From: Coprobacillaceae bacterium UN01-12pH3A | GTDB lineage: Bacteria > Bacillota_I > Bacilli_A > Erysipelotrichales > Coprobacillaceae | Assembly (NCBI GenBank): GCA_027676805.1 | Contig: JAQENU010000006.1 | Span: forward strand, 62,001-126,000 | Length of the DNA stretch: 64,000 nucleotides | Reading direction: 5' to 3' | Part shown: piece after piece, positions 18,501-25,543 of the stretch | Position numbering within the stretch: position 1 is the first letter of the stretch | Layout: each line of letters begins with the position of its first letter | The notes under the pieces: model-generated | What the model was told of the DNA's origin: nothing | Databases searched by the model: none | The model's input: the letters and a program-made list of their open reading frames with translations, nothing else | Translations under genes and position numbers: made by a program

Positions 18501-19423
18501 GTAATATTTCCACTTTTAGCTTTACCTGTTGCTTTATCCACTACAGCTGGATTTAAAGTGGTCGGAGCGGATGCATAAGCTGTTGCATATCCGCCGCCAA
18601 TCCCAGCCGCATGATAAGCACCTTGTGCCTTAATCGTACCTCCGTTGATAACAATGTTTCCGCCGGCAGCATAATTTCCGCCCCCAATTCCGGCACCACC
18701 ATTTTCAACTCCGGTCCCAGTTCCTATTCCGGTCGCGTTAATAATACCGCCATTAATTGTGATGTATCCGCCATCTTCTCCATCACCACCGCCAATCCCT
18801 GCAGCATAATTACTTCCGGTAACATTAAGAACTCCGGGATTCTTACTATCCATTAAAGTCAAACGATCTCCCTTGTTTAGCACTGTTCCGTTTAACAATG
18901 TAACATCATTAGGAATTCTTCCTAATTCAGGTACAATCGCATTGCCATTAATATCCTTATTTACAACGGCATCATCAATTATTAAAGAAGTCGTTTTTCC
19001 GCTTCTTAATCCCGGATAATAAGTCGAATTTGAAACTAATGTATTGATGCTGTTATCTGCTAATACAACATGAGCAGATGCTCCTTTGCCATCACTATCA
19101 CTATCCGGTGTCAGTGTAAATGGACTGTTTGTATTTGTCTTTATATTAACTCCGGCAAAAACGATATTTGCTTCTACCTTTTCTGGAACAAGAATACGAT
19201 CCGCTGTCGGTGTATTGATATTTTTATTTTTAATTGTTAAAGTTTCACTGCTAAGAATCGTCAATACTCCGCCTGTATAGCTGTAATCTGTATTTAATGC
19301 TCCGCCACTTATATGAAAACTGCCAACATCTACGCCATCCTCTGCATTAATTGTAATGGAGTTGCCAAACAGCATACCACCACAAATCAATGGCAAAAGA
19401 AAGACCCACTTCTTTTTTTTCAT
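15536..19423 (-). CDS. Large secreted, wall-associated protein with Asp/Gly repeats (surface protein 1)
   Basis: This is a 1295-residue exported protein. It starts with a signal peptide (MKKKK, then hydrophobic residues, cleavage near NSITINA). A glycine-rich, beta-helix-like region with repeated ITINGG, GIGGG and IVINGG patterns spans about residues 200-330. An Ig-like region (LTIEGLSKAPDTF, GYVQFYINGEKFG) is near 610-710, and thrombospondin-type-3-like repeats (12 residues, e.g. DINIDTDGDGKP) follow from about 730. A Trp-rich spacer interrupts the repeats three times. The C-terminus has IDTGD, a hydrophobic helix and a KKNRYGEDTE tail, like a sortase substrate with a non-standard signal. 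The start follows TTGGAGGGAATTAA. A possible invertible promoter lies upstream. Ligand and function are unknown. Confidence 0.85.
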   Translation of the reverse strand: MKKKKWVFLLPLICGGMLFGNSITINAEDGVDVGSFHISGGALNTDYSYTGGVLTILSSETLTIKNKNINTPTADRILVPEKVEANIVFAGVNIKTNTNSPFTLTPDSDSDGKGASAHVVLADNSINTLVSNSTYYPGLRSGKTTSLIIDDAVVNKDINGNAIVPELGRIPNDVTLLNGTVLNKGDRLTLMDSKNPGVLNVTGSNYAAGIGGGDGEDGGYITINGGIINATGIGTGTGVENGGAGIGGGNYAAGGNIVINGGTIKAQGAYHAAGIGGGYATAYASAPTTLNPAVVDKATGKAKSGNITINGGLTYSNGGAHGDAFGDGCVGYTTTDQYKIIVTGGTIIPNAVSGRNDLGGSQADVFVLGGSLSASRFSSMGGSVAYGDMNKTTQVFMTKISLSSWGADKVGTTLVDNMDMKINGIDYNYGVPSYTDDAGILYFWLPDTNVGSEVSIDLDVVDKTSGDTLDTDTFFAKDVGTAGNVFLKQYVNFDIEGLSNTLITKRYDGNGLDDTQIKNAVAALNIQTSIPAGGALTDASKLTISSQLLKDDGVTPEDNAEILAGSDASGGKHQLIITSTQYAASTAQGFSDAYWGHRTYFKYAEIIPADTESILTIEGLSKAPDTFRPDKKLTLNAKVKPADGEGLDCASPEGYVQFYINGEKFGKPVELTAQAKADVSSYNYSTASIEWDPLTDGYCIDEEIQNISFEYIGDDRNYNDGSKDEIELMMDNLNIDVDGDGIPDINIDTDRDGKPDINIDVDNNWNPDINIDTDNTGTWKPSSEGGNADGVWKPDTNMDINADGIGDTDYYRPVIDLDNDGIDDNWTPKLSVDYGKNGSKKYDTANPNINIDTNGDGLPDINIDIDGDGQPDINIDTDGDNEPDLNIDVDGDKKPDINIDTDGDSKPDVNIDTDGDKTPDINIDTDNTGIWKPSGQGGNKDKVWKPDTSMDTNGDGQGDTDYYRPVIDLNDDGVDDNWKPNKDVETDTIHYETSNPNINIDTNGDGKPDINIDTNGDGLPDINIDTDGDNTPNINIDIDKDGKPDINIDTNGNKKPDINIDTNGDGIPDINIDTDGDKKPDINIDVDGDDLPDINIDTDKDNKPDINIDINRDGKPEVNIDTDNIGIWKPSSQGGNSDKIWKPDTNMDINGNGIGDTQYFRPAIDLNKDGIDDNWKPILNVENETVIYDTANPNINIDTNGDGLPDINIDVDGDGIADLNIDTNGDNIADLNIDINDDESPEFNIDTNDDGKADIIIKNIDTGDQNSIIGYTFFLLLSGFGFLYAKKNRYGEDTE
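15650..17240 (-). repeat. Coding repeats: TSP3-like 12-residue units with Trp-rich spacers
   Basis: The region encodes degenerate 36-bp repeats of consensus [D/N]INIDTDGDGKPD in four blocks, separated by three copies of a roughly 75-80-residue spacer (WKPSxxGGN, WKPDT, YxRPxIDxNxDGxDDNW). The Asp pattern DxDxDGxxD is that of calcium-binding thrombospondin type 3 loops. Copies are diverged at DNA level, unlike the near-identical array in surface protein 2. Confidence 0.85.
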
Positions 19424-19540
19424 TTAATTCCCTCCAATTTTATTTCTCCTCTTTAAAATAAAACTATTTAATTAAGATTCCTCCCTTACTTCTCATTTTT
19501 CAATTTTGAGTTTTAATGCACTAATTTGCATTCGCACTTT

Positions 19541-19565
19541 TACAACATAATGATGATTATGTTGT
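19541..19565 (+). repeat. Left inverted repeat / recombination-site-like dyad of inverton 1
   Basis: The sequence TACAACATAATGATGATTAT continues as GTTGT. Arms ACAACATAAT and ATTATGTTGT flank a central GATG. Its centre is about 130 bp upstream of the surface protein 1 start. Confidence 0.65.
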
Positions 19566-19571
19566 GATATT

Positions 19572-19598
19572 AAAAAAAGCACCTTAGAAAGTGCTTAA
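19572..19598 (-). terminator. Terminator inside the inverton 1 segment, facing surface protein 1
   Basis: On the minus strand AAGCACTTTCTAAGGTGCTT is followed by TTTTT. In the present orientation it would stop readthrough into the surface-protein gene; after inversion it would face the other way. Confidence 0.75.
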
Positions 19599-19634
19599 TA
19601 TAGATATAGATTCTAAATAAAATAAGTGATTTGG

Positions 19635-19665
19635 AATAAACCCTACTGATTTAGGGCAGTTTATT
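19635..19665. other. Central hairpin of the inverton 1 segment
   Basis: AATAAAC and CCTA pair with TAGG and GTTTATT around a six-base loop, with a small bulge. No T-run follows on either strand, so it is not a plain terminator. Its role is unknown. Confidence 0.4.
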
Positions 19666-19690
19666 CTTATCTAAAACCGCGGATAATACC

Positions 19691-19719
19691 TTGAAACCAC
19701 AGGGGTTTTAACCTATAAT
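19691..19719 (+). promoter_or_regulatory. Strong sigma-A promoter inside the inverton 1 segment
   Basis: TTGAAA, a 17-bp spacer, then TATAAT gives a near-consensus vegetative promoter. It points rightwards, where no plus-strand gene follows before a terminator 80 bases on. This makes sense if the promoter is meant to be flipped toward the surface-protein gene. Confidence 0.75.
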
Positions 19720-19748
19720 GTAAGAGTAAATGGACATATTTATTTATA

Positions 19749-19782
19749 ATGCTACTACATAATCATCATTATGTGGTAGCAT
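19749..19782 (-). repeat. Right inverted repeat / recombination-site-like dyad of inverton 1
   Basis: On the minus strand ATGCTACCACATAATGATGA continues as TTATGTAGTAGCAT, a 15-bp-arm dyad whose core repeats the left site in inverted orientation (21 of 24 positions alike). The flanks extend the palindrome with ATGC/GCAT. Confidence 0.65.
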
Positions 19783-19800
19783 TTTAAGTCTTAATAACGC

Positions 19801-19829
19801 AAAAAAGGAAGATCAATTCTTCCTTTTTT
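19801..19829. terminator. Bidirectional terminator between inverton 1 and the aldo/keto reductase gene
   Basis: AAAAAAGGAAGA, a short loop, then TTCTTCCTTTTTT works on both strands. It ends the reductase transcript and would also end any rightward transcript from the inverton promoter. Confidence 0.85.
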
Positions 19830-20952
19830 ATTGTTCAAAATGTTTTGCGACTTCTGATAGTCCCTCAATAATATGAAGGTGCTGAGGACATACAGCCTCA
19901 CATTGTCCGCAGCCAATACATTCACTTGCTTTACCAAATGTTTTGGTTAAATTTGAATAGTATTCTCCTTGTGGTGTCCAGCCTTTTTCTTCTACTTCCT
20001 GCAGATCTGCATTATATAATGAGAAATACTTAGGAATATTTATTTTCATTGGACATCCATCTGTACAATAAGAGCATCCTGTACAAGGGATAGCAATTGT
20101 GGAATTAATTTCAGCAACAGCACGTTCAATCAAATTCATTTCTTCTTCATTTAAAGGTTTAAAATCACTCATAAACTCTGTATTATCTAAAACCTGTTCC
20201 ATATTACTCATACCACTTAATACTAACCATACATTTTGATGATCAGCCGCAAAACGAATTGCCCAAGATGGAATAGATGCCTCTGGTGCATAATTCTTAA
20301 ACATCTTTTCTACTGATTCAGGCACTTTCGCTAGTGTTCCGCCTTTTACAGGTTCCATGACAATAACCGATTTATGATGTTTTGTAGCCACTTCATAACA
20401 TTCTCTTGATTGAACCCCTGCAGAATCCCAATCTAAATAATTAATTTGCAGTTGTACAAATTCAAATTCGGGATGTTCAGTTAAAACTTTATCCAATAAC
20501 TCCGGACCATCATGATAAGAGAACCCAATATGCTTCACTAGCCCTTTTTCTTTTTTATCTTGAATCCAATTAAAGCAATCTAATGCATTATATGTTTCAA
20601 TACTATGTGTATTAATATCATGCAGCAGATAATAATCAAAATAAGTTACTCCGGTTTTTTCTAACTGTTCATTAAAAATACGGTCACGGTCTTCCTTGTT
20701 TTGAAGAAATCCTGCATGCAGTTTTGTTGCAAGTGTATAGCTGTCTCTTGGATGACGATCAACCAGTGCTTCTTTTGCGGCATTTTCACTTTTAAAGCCA
20801 CAGTACATCCAAGCTGTATCAAAATAAGTAAATCCTCTTTCCAAGAAAGTATCGACCATCTTCTTTGTTTCTTCCATATCAATATCAGATGGATCATTGG
20901 GATTCAATGAAGGCAGTCTCATTAATCCAAATCCTAATTTTTTATTTTCCAT
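19828..20952 (-). CDS. Aldo/keto reductase with C-terminal 4Fe-4S domain
   Basis: This is a 374-residue protein. The N-terminal 260 residues form an aldo/keto reductase barrel with FTYFDTAWMYCG (Asp and Tyr of the active site), ATKLH (Lys), YYLLHDI and IVMEPVKGG. The C-terminus has two cysteine clusters, CTGCSYCTDGCP and CIGCGQCEAVCP, as in ferredoxins. Such fusions are common in anaerobic Firmicutes and probably take electrons from Fe-S carriers as well as NAD(P)H. The start is the ATG behind GGGAGG; a start five codons earlier lacks a ribosome site. The substrate is unknown. Confidence 0.9.
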   Translation of the reverse strand: MENKKLGFGLMRLPSLNPNDPSDIDMEETKKMVDTFLERGFTYFDTAWMYCGFKSENAAKEALVDRHPRDSYTLATKLHAGFLQNKEDRDRIFNEQLEKTGVTYFDYYLLHDINTHSIETYNALDCFNWIQDKKEKGLVKHIGFSYHDGPELLDKVLTEHPEFEFVQLQINYLDWDSAGVQSRECYEVATKHHKSVIVMEPVKGGTLAKVPESVEKMFKNYAPEASIPSWAIRFAADHQNVWLVLSGMSNMEQVLDNTEFMSDFKPLNEEEMNLIERAVAEINSTIAIPCTGCSYCTDGCPMKINIPKYFSLYNADLQEVEEKGWTPQGEYYSNLTKTFGKASECIGCGQCEAVCPQHLHIIEGLSEVAKHFEQ

Positions 20953-21020
20953 TTCTATTCCTCCCATCAGCCTTTATTATATCTTTTAAAGTTAACTTTA
21001 AGTCAATAGTTTTTTTATAA

Positions 21021-21043
21021 AAAAAAGAAGCGCTGAGCGCTCC
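21021..21043 (-). terminator. Terminator after fba
   Basis: GGAGCGC, short loop, GCGCTTC is followed by eight T on the minus strand, directly behind the fba stop codon. Confidence 0.85.
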
Positions 21044-21049
21044 GATTTA

Positions 21050-21916
21050 TTATGCTTTACCGATACTTCCGAATAATTCCATTTTTTCTTTTACGCAAGT
21101 TTGGATAGCAGCAGCACCAGGTGCTAATAATTTACGAGGGTCAAATCCTTTACCTTCTAAATCTTTTCCTGCTTCGATATATTTACGTGTAGCTTCTTGG
21201 AAATATAATTGACATTCAGTATTTACATTGATTTTTGATACTCCTAAAGTGATAGCTTTAGCGATCATATCTGCTGGGATACCAGTTCCGCCATGTAATA
21301 CCAATGGTAATACACCTGTTTCTTTTTGAATAGCGTCTAATGCTTCAAAATCTAAACCTTCCCAGTTAGCTGGATATTTACCATGAATATTTCCGATTCC
21401 GGCAGCCAAGAAATCAACACCTAAATCAGCAATCATCTTACATTCTTTAGGATCTGCTACTTCACCTTTACCAACTACACCATCTTCTTCTCCACCGATA
21501 GAACCTACTTCAGCTTCGATAGATACACCTTTTGAATGGCATAATTCTACTAATTCTTTTGTTTTTTCAATGTTTTCTTCGATTGGATAATGAGAACCAT
21601 CAAACATGATTGATGAGAATCCTGCATCTAAAGCTTTTTTAGCTCCTTCATAGCTACCATGATCTAAGTGTAAAGCTACTGGTACAGTAATGTTTAATTC
21701 TTCGATCATTGCTTTTACCATAGCTGTTACAGTTTTGTAACCTGTCATATATTTTGCTGCACCTTCAGATACACCTAAAATTACAGGTGATTTTAATTCT
21801 TCTGCTGTCAATAAGATAGATTTAGTCCATTCTAAGTTATTGATATTGAATTGTCCAACTGCATATTTCCCTGCTTTTGCTTTAACAAGCATGTCTGTTG
21901 CTGAAACTAATCCCAT
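21050..21916 (-). CDS. fba: Fructose-bisphosphate aldolase, class II
   Basis: This 288-residue zinc aldolase cleaves fructose 1,6-bisphosphate into dihydroxyacetone phosphate and glyceraldehyde 3-phosphate in glycolysis. Motifs are ALHLDHGSYEGAK (catalytic Asp and zinc His), EAEVGSIGGEEDG, GIGNIHGKYP (zinc His) and LVLHGGTGIP. The length is standard. It has AAAGGAGTG as ribosome site and is transcribed alone. The codon choice (GCT, GGT, GAA-rich) looks like a highly expressed gene. A cre-like dyad lies upstream. Confidence 0.96.
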   Translation of the reverse strand: MGLVSATDMLVKAKAGKYAVGQFNINNLEWTKSILLTAEELKSPVILGVSEGAAKYMTGYKTVTAMVKAMIEELNITVPVALHLDHGSYEGAKKALDAGFSSIMFDGSHYPIEENIEKTKELVELCHSKGVSIEAEVGSIGGEEDGVVGKGEVADPKECKMIADLGVDFLAAGIGNIHGKYPANWEGLDFEALDAIQKETGVLPLVLHGGTGIPADMIAKAITLGVSKINVNTECQLYFQEATRKYIEAGKDLEGKGFDPRKLLAPGAAAIQTCVKEKMELFGSIGKA

Positions 21917-22039
21917 ATTCTAAACACTCCTTTTCTCTTTTTTAATTTCATACCCATTTTACTATGTTTTTTCTTTTTAATCCACTATTTATAAAAGAAA
22001 TGTTAAATTTGTTCACAATTTTAAACATGTTTAAAAAAT

Positions 22040-22053
22040 GATAGCGCTATGAT
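22040..22053. promoter_or_regulatory. Possible catabolite-response (cre-like) element upstream of fba
   Basis: TGATAGCGCTATGA fits the CcpA consensus TGWAANCGNTNWCA at all but two positions and is palindromic in the centre. It lies about 125 bp before the fba start. It may be chance. Confidence 0.3.
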
Positions 22054-22062
22054 TTTAGAAAA

Positions 22063-22086
22063 CAAAAATCTGCCTATTTGGCAGAT
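22063..22086 (-). terminator. Terminator after the patB-like gene
   Basis: ATCTGCC, loop AAATA, GGCAGAT is followed by TTTTG on the minus strand. It includes the stop codon. Confidence 0.75.
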
Positions 22087-23255
22087 AATGTTTCAATCGC
22101 AATTGATAGTTGCTTTAAAGCTTTTTCTAAGATAGAGCGAGGACAAGCTACATTGAATCTTTCAAATCCTGCTCCGCCGGTTCCGAAGATATACCCTTCA
22201 TCCAGCCATAGCTTAGCTGTTTCAAGCATAAATTTTTCCAGTGCTTCGTGATCTAATCCTAAAGCGGTAAAGTCAACCCATACCAGATACAATCCCTGCG
22301 GGCGAATCACTTTACACATCGGCATATGCTTTTCAAAATAGTCGACCATAAAATCGATATTGGCTTCCAAATAATCCACTAATTCATCTACCCATTGTGC
22401 CCCTTTATTATAAGCGGTCAAACAGGCAATCAATCCAAAAATATTAGGATTTGTAACCCCTGAATTTTCTTTAGTCGCAATAAATTTTTCACGCAGTTCT
22501 TCATTGGCAATAATGATATTTGATGTTTGCAGTCCCGCTAAATTAAATGTTTTGCTTGGTGCAGTACAGATGATAGAAAAATCTTTATAGCTTTCATCAA
22601 CATTATAGAACGGAATATGCTGGTATCCTTTATAAATGAAATCCTGATGAATTTCATCTGCGACTACTAATACATTATGCTTCTTACAGATGTCTCCGAT
22701 TTTCTTTAGTTCATCCTTCGTCCATACCTTACCGATTGGATTATATGGATTACATAAGATAAACATCTTGACATCATTATCAATAATTTTCTTTTCAAAA
22801 TCCTCATAATCCACTGTATATTGTCCATTTTGATAAATCATAGGATTTTCAATGATTTTACGTCCATTGTTTTTAATAGAAAAATCAAATGGATAATACA
22901 CCGGCTTATTAATAATAATAGCATCATCTTTTTGAGTATATGCCAACACCGCAATCTTTAATGCCGTTACTACACCGGGTGTTGTGATGATCCAGTCTTT
23001 TTCCACATCAAACTGATGTCTGTTTTTCATCCAGCCGCAGACTGCATCCAGATATGTATCTCCTACAAAGGTATAGCCAAAAATACCATGTTCAGCACGT
23101 TCTTTAATCGCTTCATTGATATCCGGCAATGTTTTAAAATCCATATCCGCTACCCACATTGGGATAATATCTTCAGGATATCCTTTTGTTTTTGTCTGAT
23201 CCCATTTTACGGAATCCGTTCCTTTTCTTTCAACAACTTCATCAAAGTTATACAT
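22074..23255 (-). CDS. patB: PatB/MalY-type aminotransferase (probable cystathionine beta-lyase)
   Basis: This 393-residue fold-type I pyridoxal phosphate enzyme has the MalY/PatB N-terminus (NFDEVVERKGTDSVKW, PMWVADMDFKT). The cofactor lysine is in TAPSKTFNLAGLQ and the tail is FNVACPRSILEKALKQL. The family cleaves cystathionine or cysteine to homocysteine or pyruvate with release of ammonia or sulfide. It has a GGGGGAAAGA ribosome site and lies 11 bases after the methyltransferase gene, likely on one transcript. The true physiological substrate is uncertain. Confidence 0.9.
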   Translation of the reverse strand: MYNFDEVVERKGTDSVKWDQTKTKGYPEDIIPMWVADMDFKTLPDINEAIKERAEHGIFGYTFVGDTYLDAVCGWMKNRHQFDVEKDWIITTPGVVTALKIAVLAYTQKDDAIIINKPVYYPFDFSIKNNGRKIIENPMIYQNGQYTVDYEDFEKKIIDNDVKMFILCNPYNPIGKVWTKDELKKIGDICKKHNVLVVADEIHQDFIYKGYQHIPFYNVDESYKDFSIICTAPSKTFNLAGLQTSNIIIANEELREKFIATKENSGVTNPNIFGLIACLTAYNKGAQWVDELVDYLEANIDFMVDYFEKHMPMCKVIRPQGLYLVWVDFTALGLDHEALEKFMLETAKLWLDEGYIFGTGGAGFERFNVACPRSILEKALKQLSIAIETLSAK

Positions 23256-23266
23256 GTTCTTTCCCC

Positions 23267-24031
23267 CTATATATGTTTATTTTTTATTGCTGACTCAAAT
23301 TCCAGTACAGACATGGCTTCAAACTGGCGCTTAGAAAAATGCGACAAGGTAATCCCCAATGCCATAGATAAATTGAGAGAATCAATCAATCCACTGTGGG
23401 GGATAAAGACACTCTGTCCGTAGTTTAAATAATGATCCGGCAGTCCGCTGCTTTCATTTCCAAAGACCAGACTGTGATACTGATCGGTAATCTCTACCTG
23501 ATGGATGTTTTTTGCCCCTTTCAGCATCAATAGATAAATTTGGTGAGCAGAAAACTGATCTCGATAAGTTTCAAAGCTATCAAAGTATTGAATATTCATA
23601 TTAAAGATAGCCCCCATTGAAGCACGAATAACTTTAGGATCAAAAACATCGACACCCGGTCGTACAATCGCCAGATGACGATAGCCAAAGCCAAGCATCG
23701 TACGAATAATCGTTCCCATGTTTCCCATATCGCCCGGATTAACTAATACAACATGGTGGGCATCCTCTAAGACTGTCTGATATTTATTGAAGACACCTAT
23801 CGCATAGCAGTTTCCCTTTTTACTAAGCTTATTAATCGTTTTATCACTTATCTCAATAGGAATACTTTCCTTCGCACAAAGTTCTTTGATTACCGGTACA
23901 CCACTGTTTTTATCCGCCTGAGAATGAAGAATGATACGAGTTACCTGCTCCGGTTTATTTTTTAATAATTCGATGGTAGGAAAAACACCTAAAGTATAAG
24001 AATAATCATTTTCTTTTTGATATGCTTTCAT
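23267..24031 (-). CDS. TrmH/SpoU family RNA methyltransferase
   Basis: This 254-residue SPOUT methyltransferase shows the three SpoU motifs: LVNPGDMGNMGTIIRTMLGF, SLVFGNESSGLPD and IPHSGLIDSLNLSMALGI. Together these form the knotted S-adenosylmethionine site. The preceding 100 residues would be the substrate-binding domain. It methylates a ribose in rRNA or tRNA; the site is not evident. The ribosome site is GGAGG. The gene is divergent from the D,D-carboxypeptidase gene. Confidence 0.88.
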   Translation of the reverse strand: MKAYQKENDYSYTLGVFPTIELLKNKPEQVTRIILHSQADKNSGVPVIKELCAKESIPIEISDKTINKLSKKGNCYAIGVFNKYQTVLEDAHHVVLVNPGDMGNMGTIIRTMLGFGYRHLAIVRPGVDVFDPKVIRASMGAIFNMNIQYFDSFETYRDQFSAHQIYLLMLKGAKNIHQVEITDQYHSLVFGNESSGLPDHYLNYGQSVFIPHSGLIDSLNLSMALGITLSHFSKRQFEAMSVLEFESAIKNKHI

Positions 24032-24173
24032 TCATAAACCTCCATCTAATAACATGTCTTCATTATAGCACACTCTTTATTTATTAATAAATATTTTTAA
24101 AAGGATTAATGAAATAAGATCGATTAAAAGCGAACATTTCATTTATGTCAAATTATGACAAATAATGATATAT

Positions 24174-24202
24174 TTAACTAGACAAAACGATGGTTTTATA
24201 AT
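24174..24202 (+). promoter_or_regulatory. Promoter of the D,D-carboxypeptidase gene
   Basis: TTAACT, 17 bases, then TATAAT lies about 30 bases before the start codon on the plus strand. Confidence 0.65.
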
Positions 24203-24232
24203 ACCTTTAATGTATTGAAAGGAAGAATGATA

Positions 24233-25498
24233 ATGTCTAAAAAAATATTAACGCTTTTAATTGTTGGACTAATGATTCTGACACAGATCCAACCAATTTA
24301 TGCAGAAAATACGCAACCGGAGCCTAATGTTACAGCTCCTGCTTATATTATTATGGATGCCAAAACCGGAACCGTTCTTTATGGTAAAAACGTAGATCAG
24401 AAGGTTTATCCGGCAAGCACCACTAAAATTATGACGATTCTGTTAGCTCTAAAATACGGTGATATTCAGAAATCTTTTACAGTGTCTGATTTCGATGTTT
24501 TTTCTTTAGAAGACGGTGCCAGCAATATTGCTTTAGAACCGGGCGAAGTCATTCGAATGGAAGATGCTTTATATGCTGCCGGGATTCCTTCTGCCAATGA
24601 TGCCTGCAACGGCATTGCCGAAGCGGTTGGCGGTACCTATGATCAGTTCATTGAAATGATGAATAAAGAGGCAAAGGAGGCAGGAGCTAAGAACACTCAT
24701 TTTGCCAATCCCCATGGATTGCACGATGATAATCACTATACAACGCCTTATGATCTTGCGATGATTATGCGTCAGGGTATCAAAGTCGAGGGATTTACTA
24801 AATATTTGTCAACGGATGAATATGTGATTCCGGCAACAAACACGCATGAAGAAAGAGAACTCTATACCCATAATTCCTTAATTTACAATGAATCTCCTTA
24901 TTACGTAGAAGGCATTCAAGCCTCTAAGACCGGGTATACCGAAGAAGCCAATCTTACCTTGATTTCCTATGCTAAAAGAGGGGATGTGGAATTAATCGTT
25001 GCTGCATTTGGATTGCCCGACAGCAAGACTAACTTCCAAGAATCACAGACCCTATTCAATTATGGCTTTGAGCATTATACCGCACAATCCACATTGAATA
25101 TCAACATTCCTATTCCAGAAGCAGACTTACCAAACAATTATCACTTTTCTGCCAAACATTTCTATGCCTGTGATATTCCTGAAAGTGTAACGGCATATAA
25201 AGATACGGTTCAATATCCAATTAATGCGGAGATTACTCTTGAACCCATCAGTAAAGAAGCAGTGAAAGGAGATATCATTGGAAAACTTGAATATAAACAA
25301 GACGGAAAAGTATTATCGACGACGAATGTCTATTTAAATACTAAAATATTTAAGTTTGATATTTTTGACTTTATTCTGATTATTTTAGGCATCATCTTGA
25401 TTCTCCTTATTTTAGTAATAATGGGATTATTTGCTTTAAGATACTTCGTGCGAAGAAAAAGAAGAAAACAACGCGCTAAAAAACGATACCACTACTAA
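24233..25498 (+). CDS. D-alanyl-D-alanine carboxypeptidase (PBP5-like, S11 family)
   Basis: This 421-residue penicillin-binding protein trims the terminal D-Ala from peptidoglycan stem peptides. A signal peptide (KKILTLLIVGLMILTQIQPIYA) is followed by the three active-site motifs: PASTTKIM (SxxK), PSANDAC (SxN) and ASKTGYTEEA (KTG). A PBP5_C-like beta domain and a C-terminal membrane helix (FILIILGIILILLILVI) with a very basic tail anchor it outside the membrane. The start is the ATG nine bases after AAGGA. Upstream in-frame ATGs sit too close to or before that site. Confidence 0.93.
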   Translation: MSKKILTLLIVGLMILTQIQPIYAENTQPEPNVTAPAYIIMDAKTGTVLYGKNVDQKVYPASTTKIMTILLALKYGDIQKSFTVSDFDVFSLEDGASNIALEPGEVIRMEDALYAAGIPSANDACNGIAEAVGGTYDQFIEMMNKEAKEAGAKNTHFANPHGLHDDNHYTTPYDLAMIMRQGIKVEGFTKYLSTDEYVIPATNTHEERELYTHNSLIYNESPYYVEGIQASKTGYTEEANLTLISYAKRGDVELIVAAFGLPDSKTNFQESQTLFNYGFEHYTAQSTLNINIPIPEADLPNNYHFSAKHFYACDIPESVTAYKDTVQYPINAEITLEPISKEAVKGDIIGKLEYKQDGKVLSTTNVYLNTKIFKFDIFDFILIILGIILILLILVIMGLFALRYFVRRKRRKQRAKKRYHY

Positions 25499-25543
25499 TA
25501 ATTTTCTCTAAAATGGTGTATAATCCCTTTAAGGAGGGTTACC

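Larger units (their letters stand above)
19542..19782. other. Putative invertible promoter segment (inverton 1), in the OFF orientation
   Basis: Two dyads in inverted orientation bound a 241-bp segment in an otherwise gene-free stretch of about 400 bases. Each contains the same 18-base core ACATAATGATGATTATGT read from outside inward. The segment carries a strong plus-strand promoter pointing away from surface protein 1 and a minus-strand terminator facing the gene. Inverting it would put the promoter about 180-210 bp before the start codon with no terminator in between. This is the layout of a phase-variable switch. Alternatives are paired operators or a small RNA gene. No recombinase gene is in the window. 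Confidence 0.55.

Noticed and set aside
19749..19787. A 12-codon open frame in the right dyad
   Set aside because: It is a by-product of the palindrome and has no ribosome site.
19726..19828. A plus-strand small RNA gene between the inverton promoter and the terminator
   Set aside because: A transcript of about 100 bases with one hairpin is expected, but the inverted dyads and flipped-promoter geometry explain the region better. It remains the main alternative.
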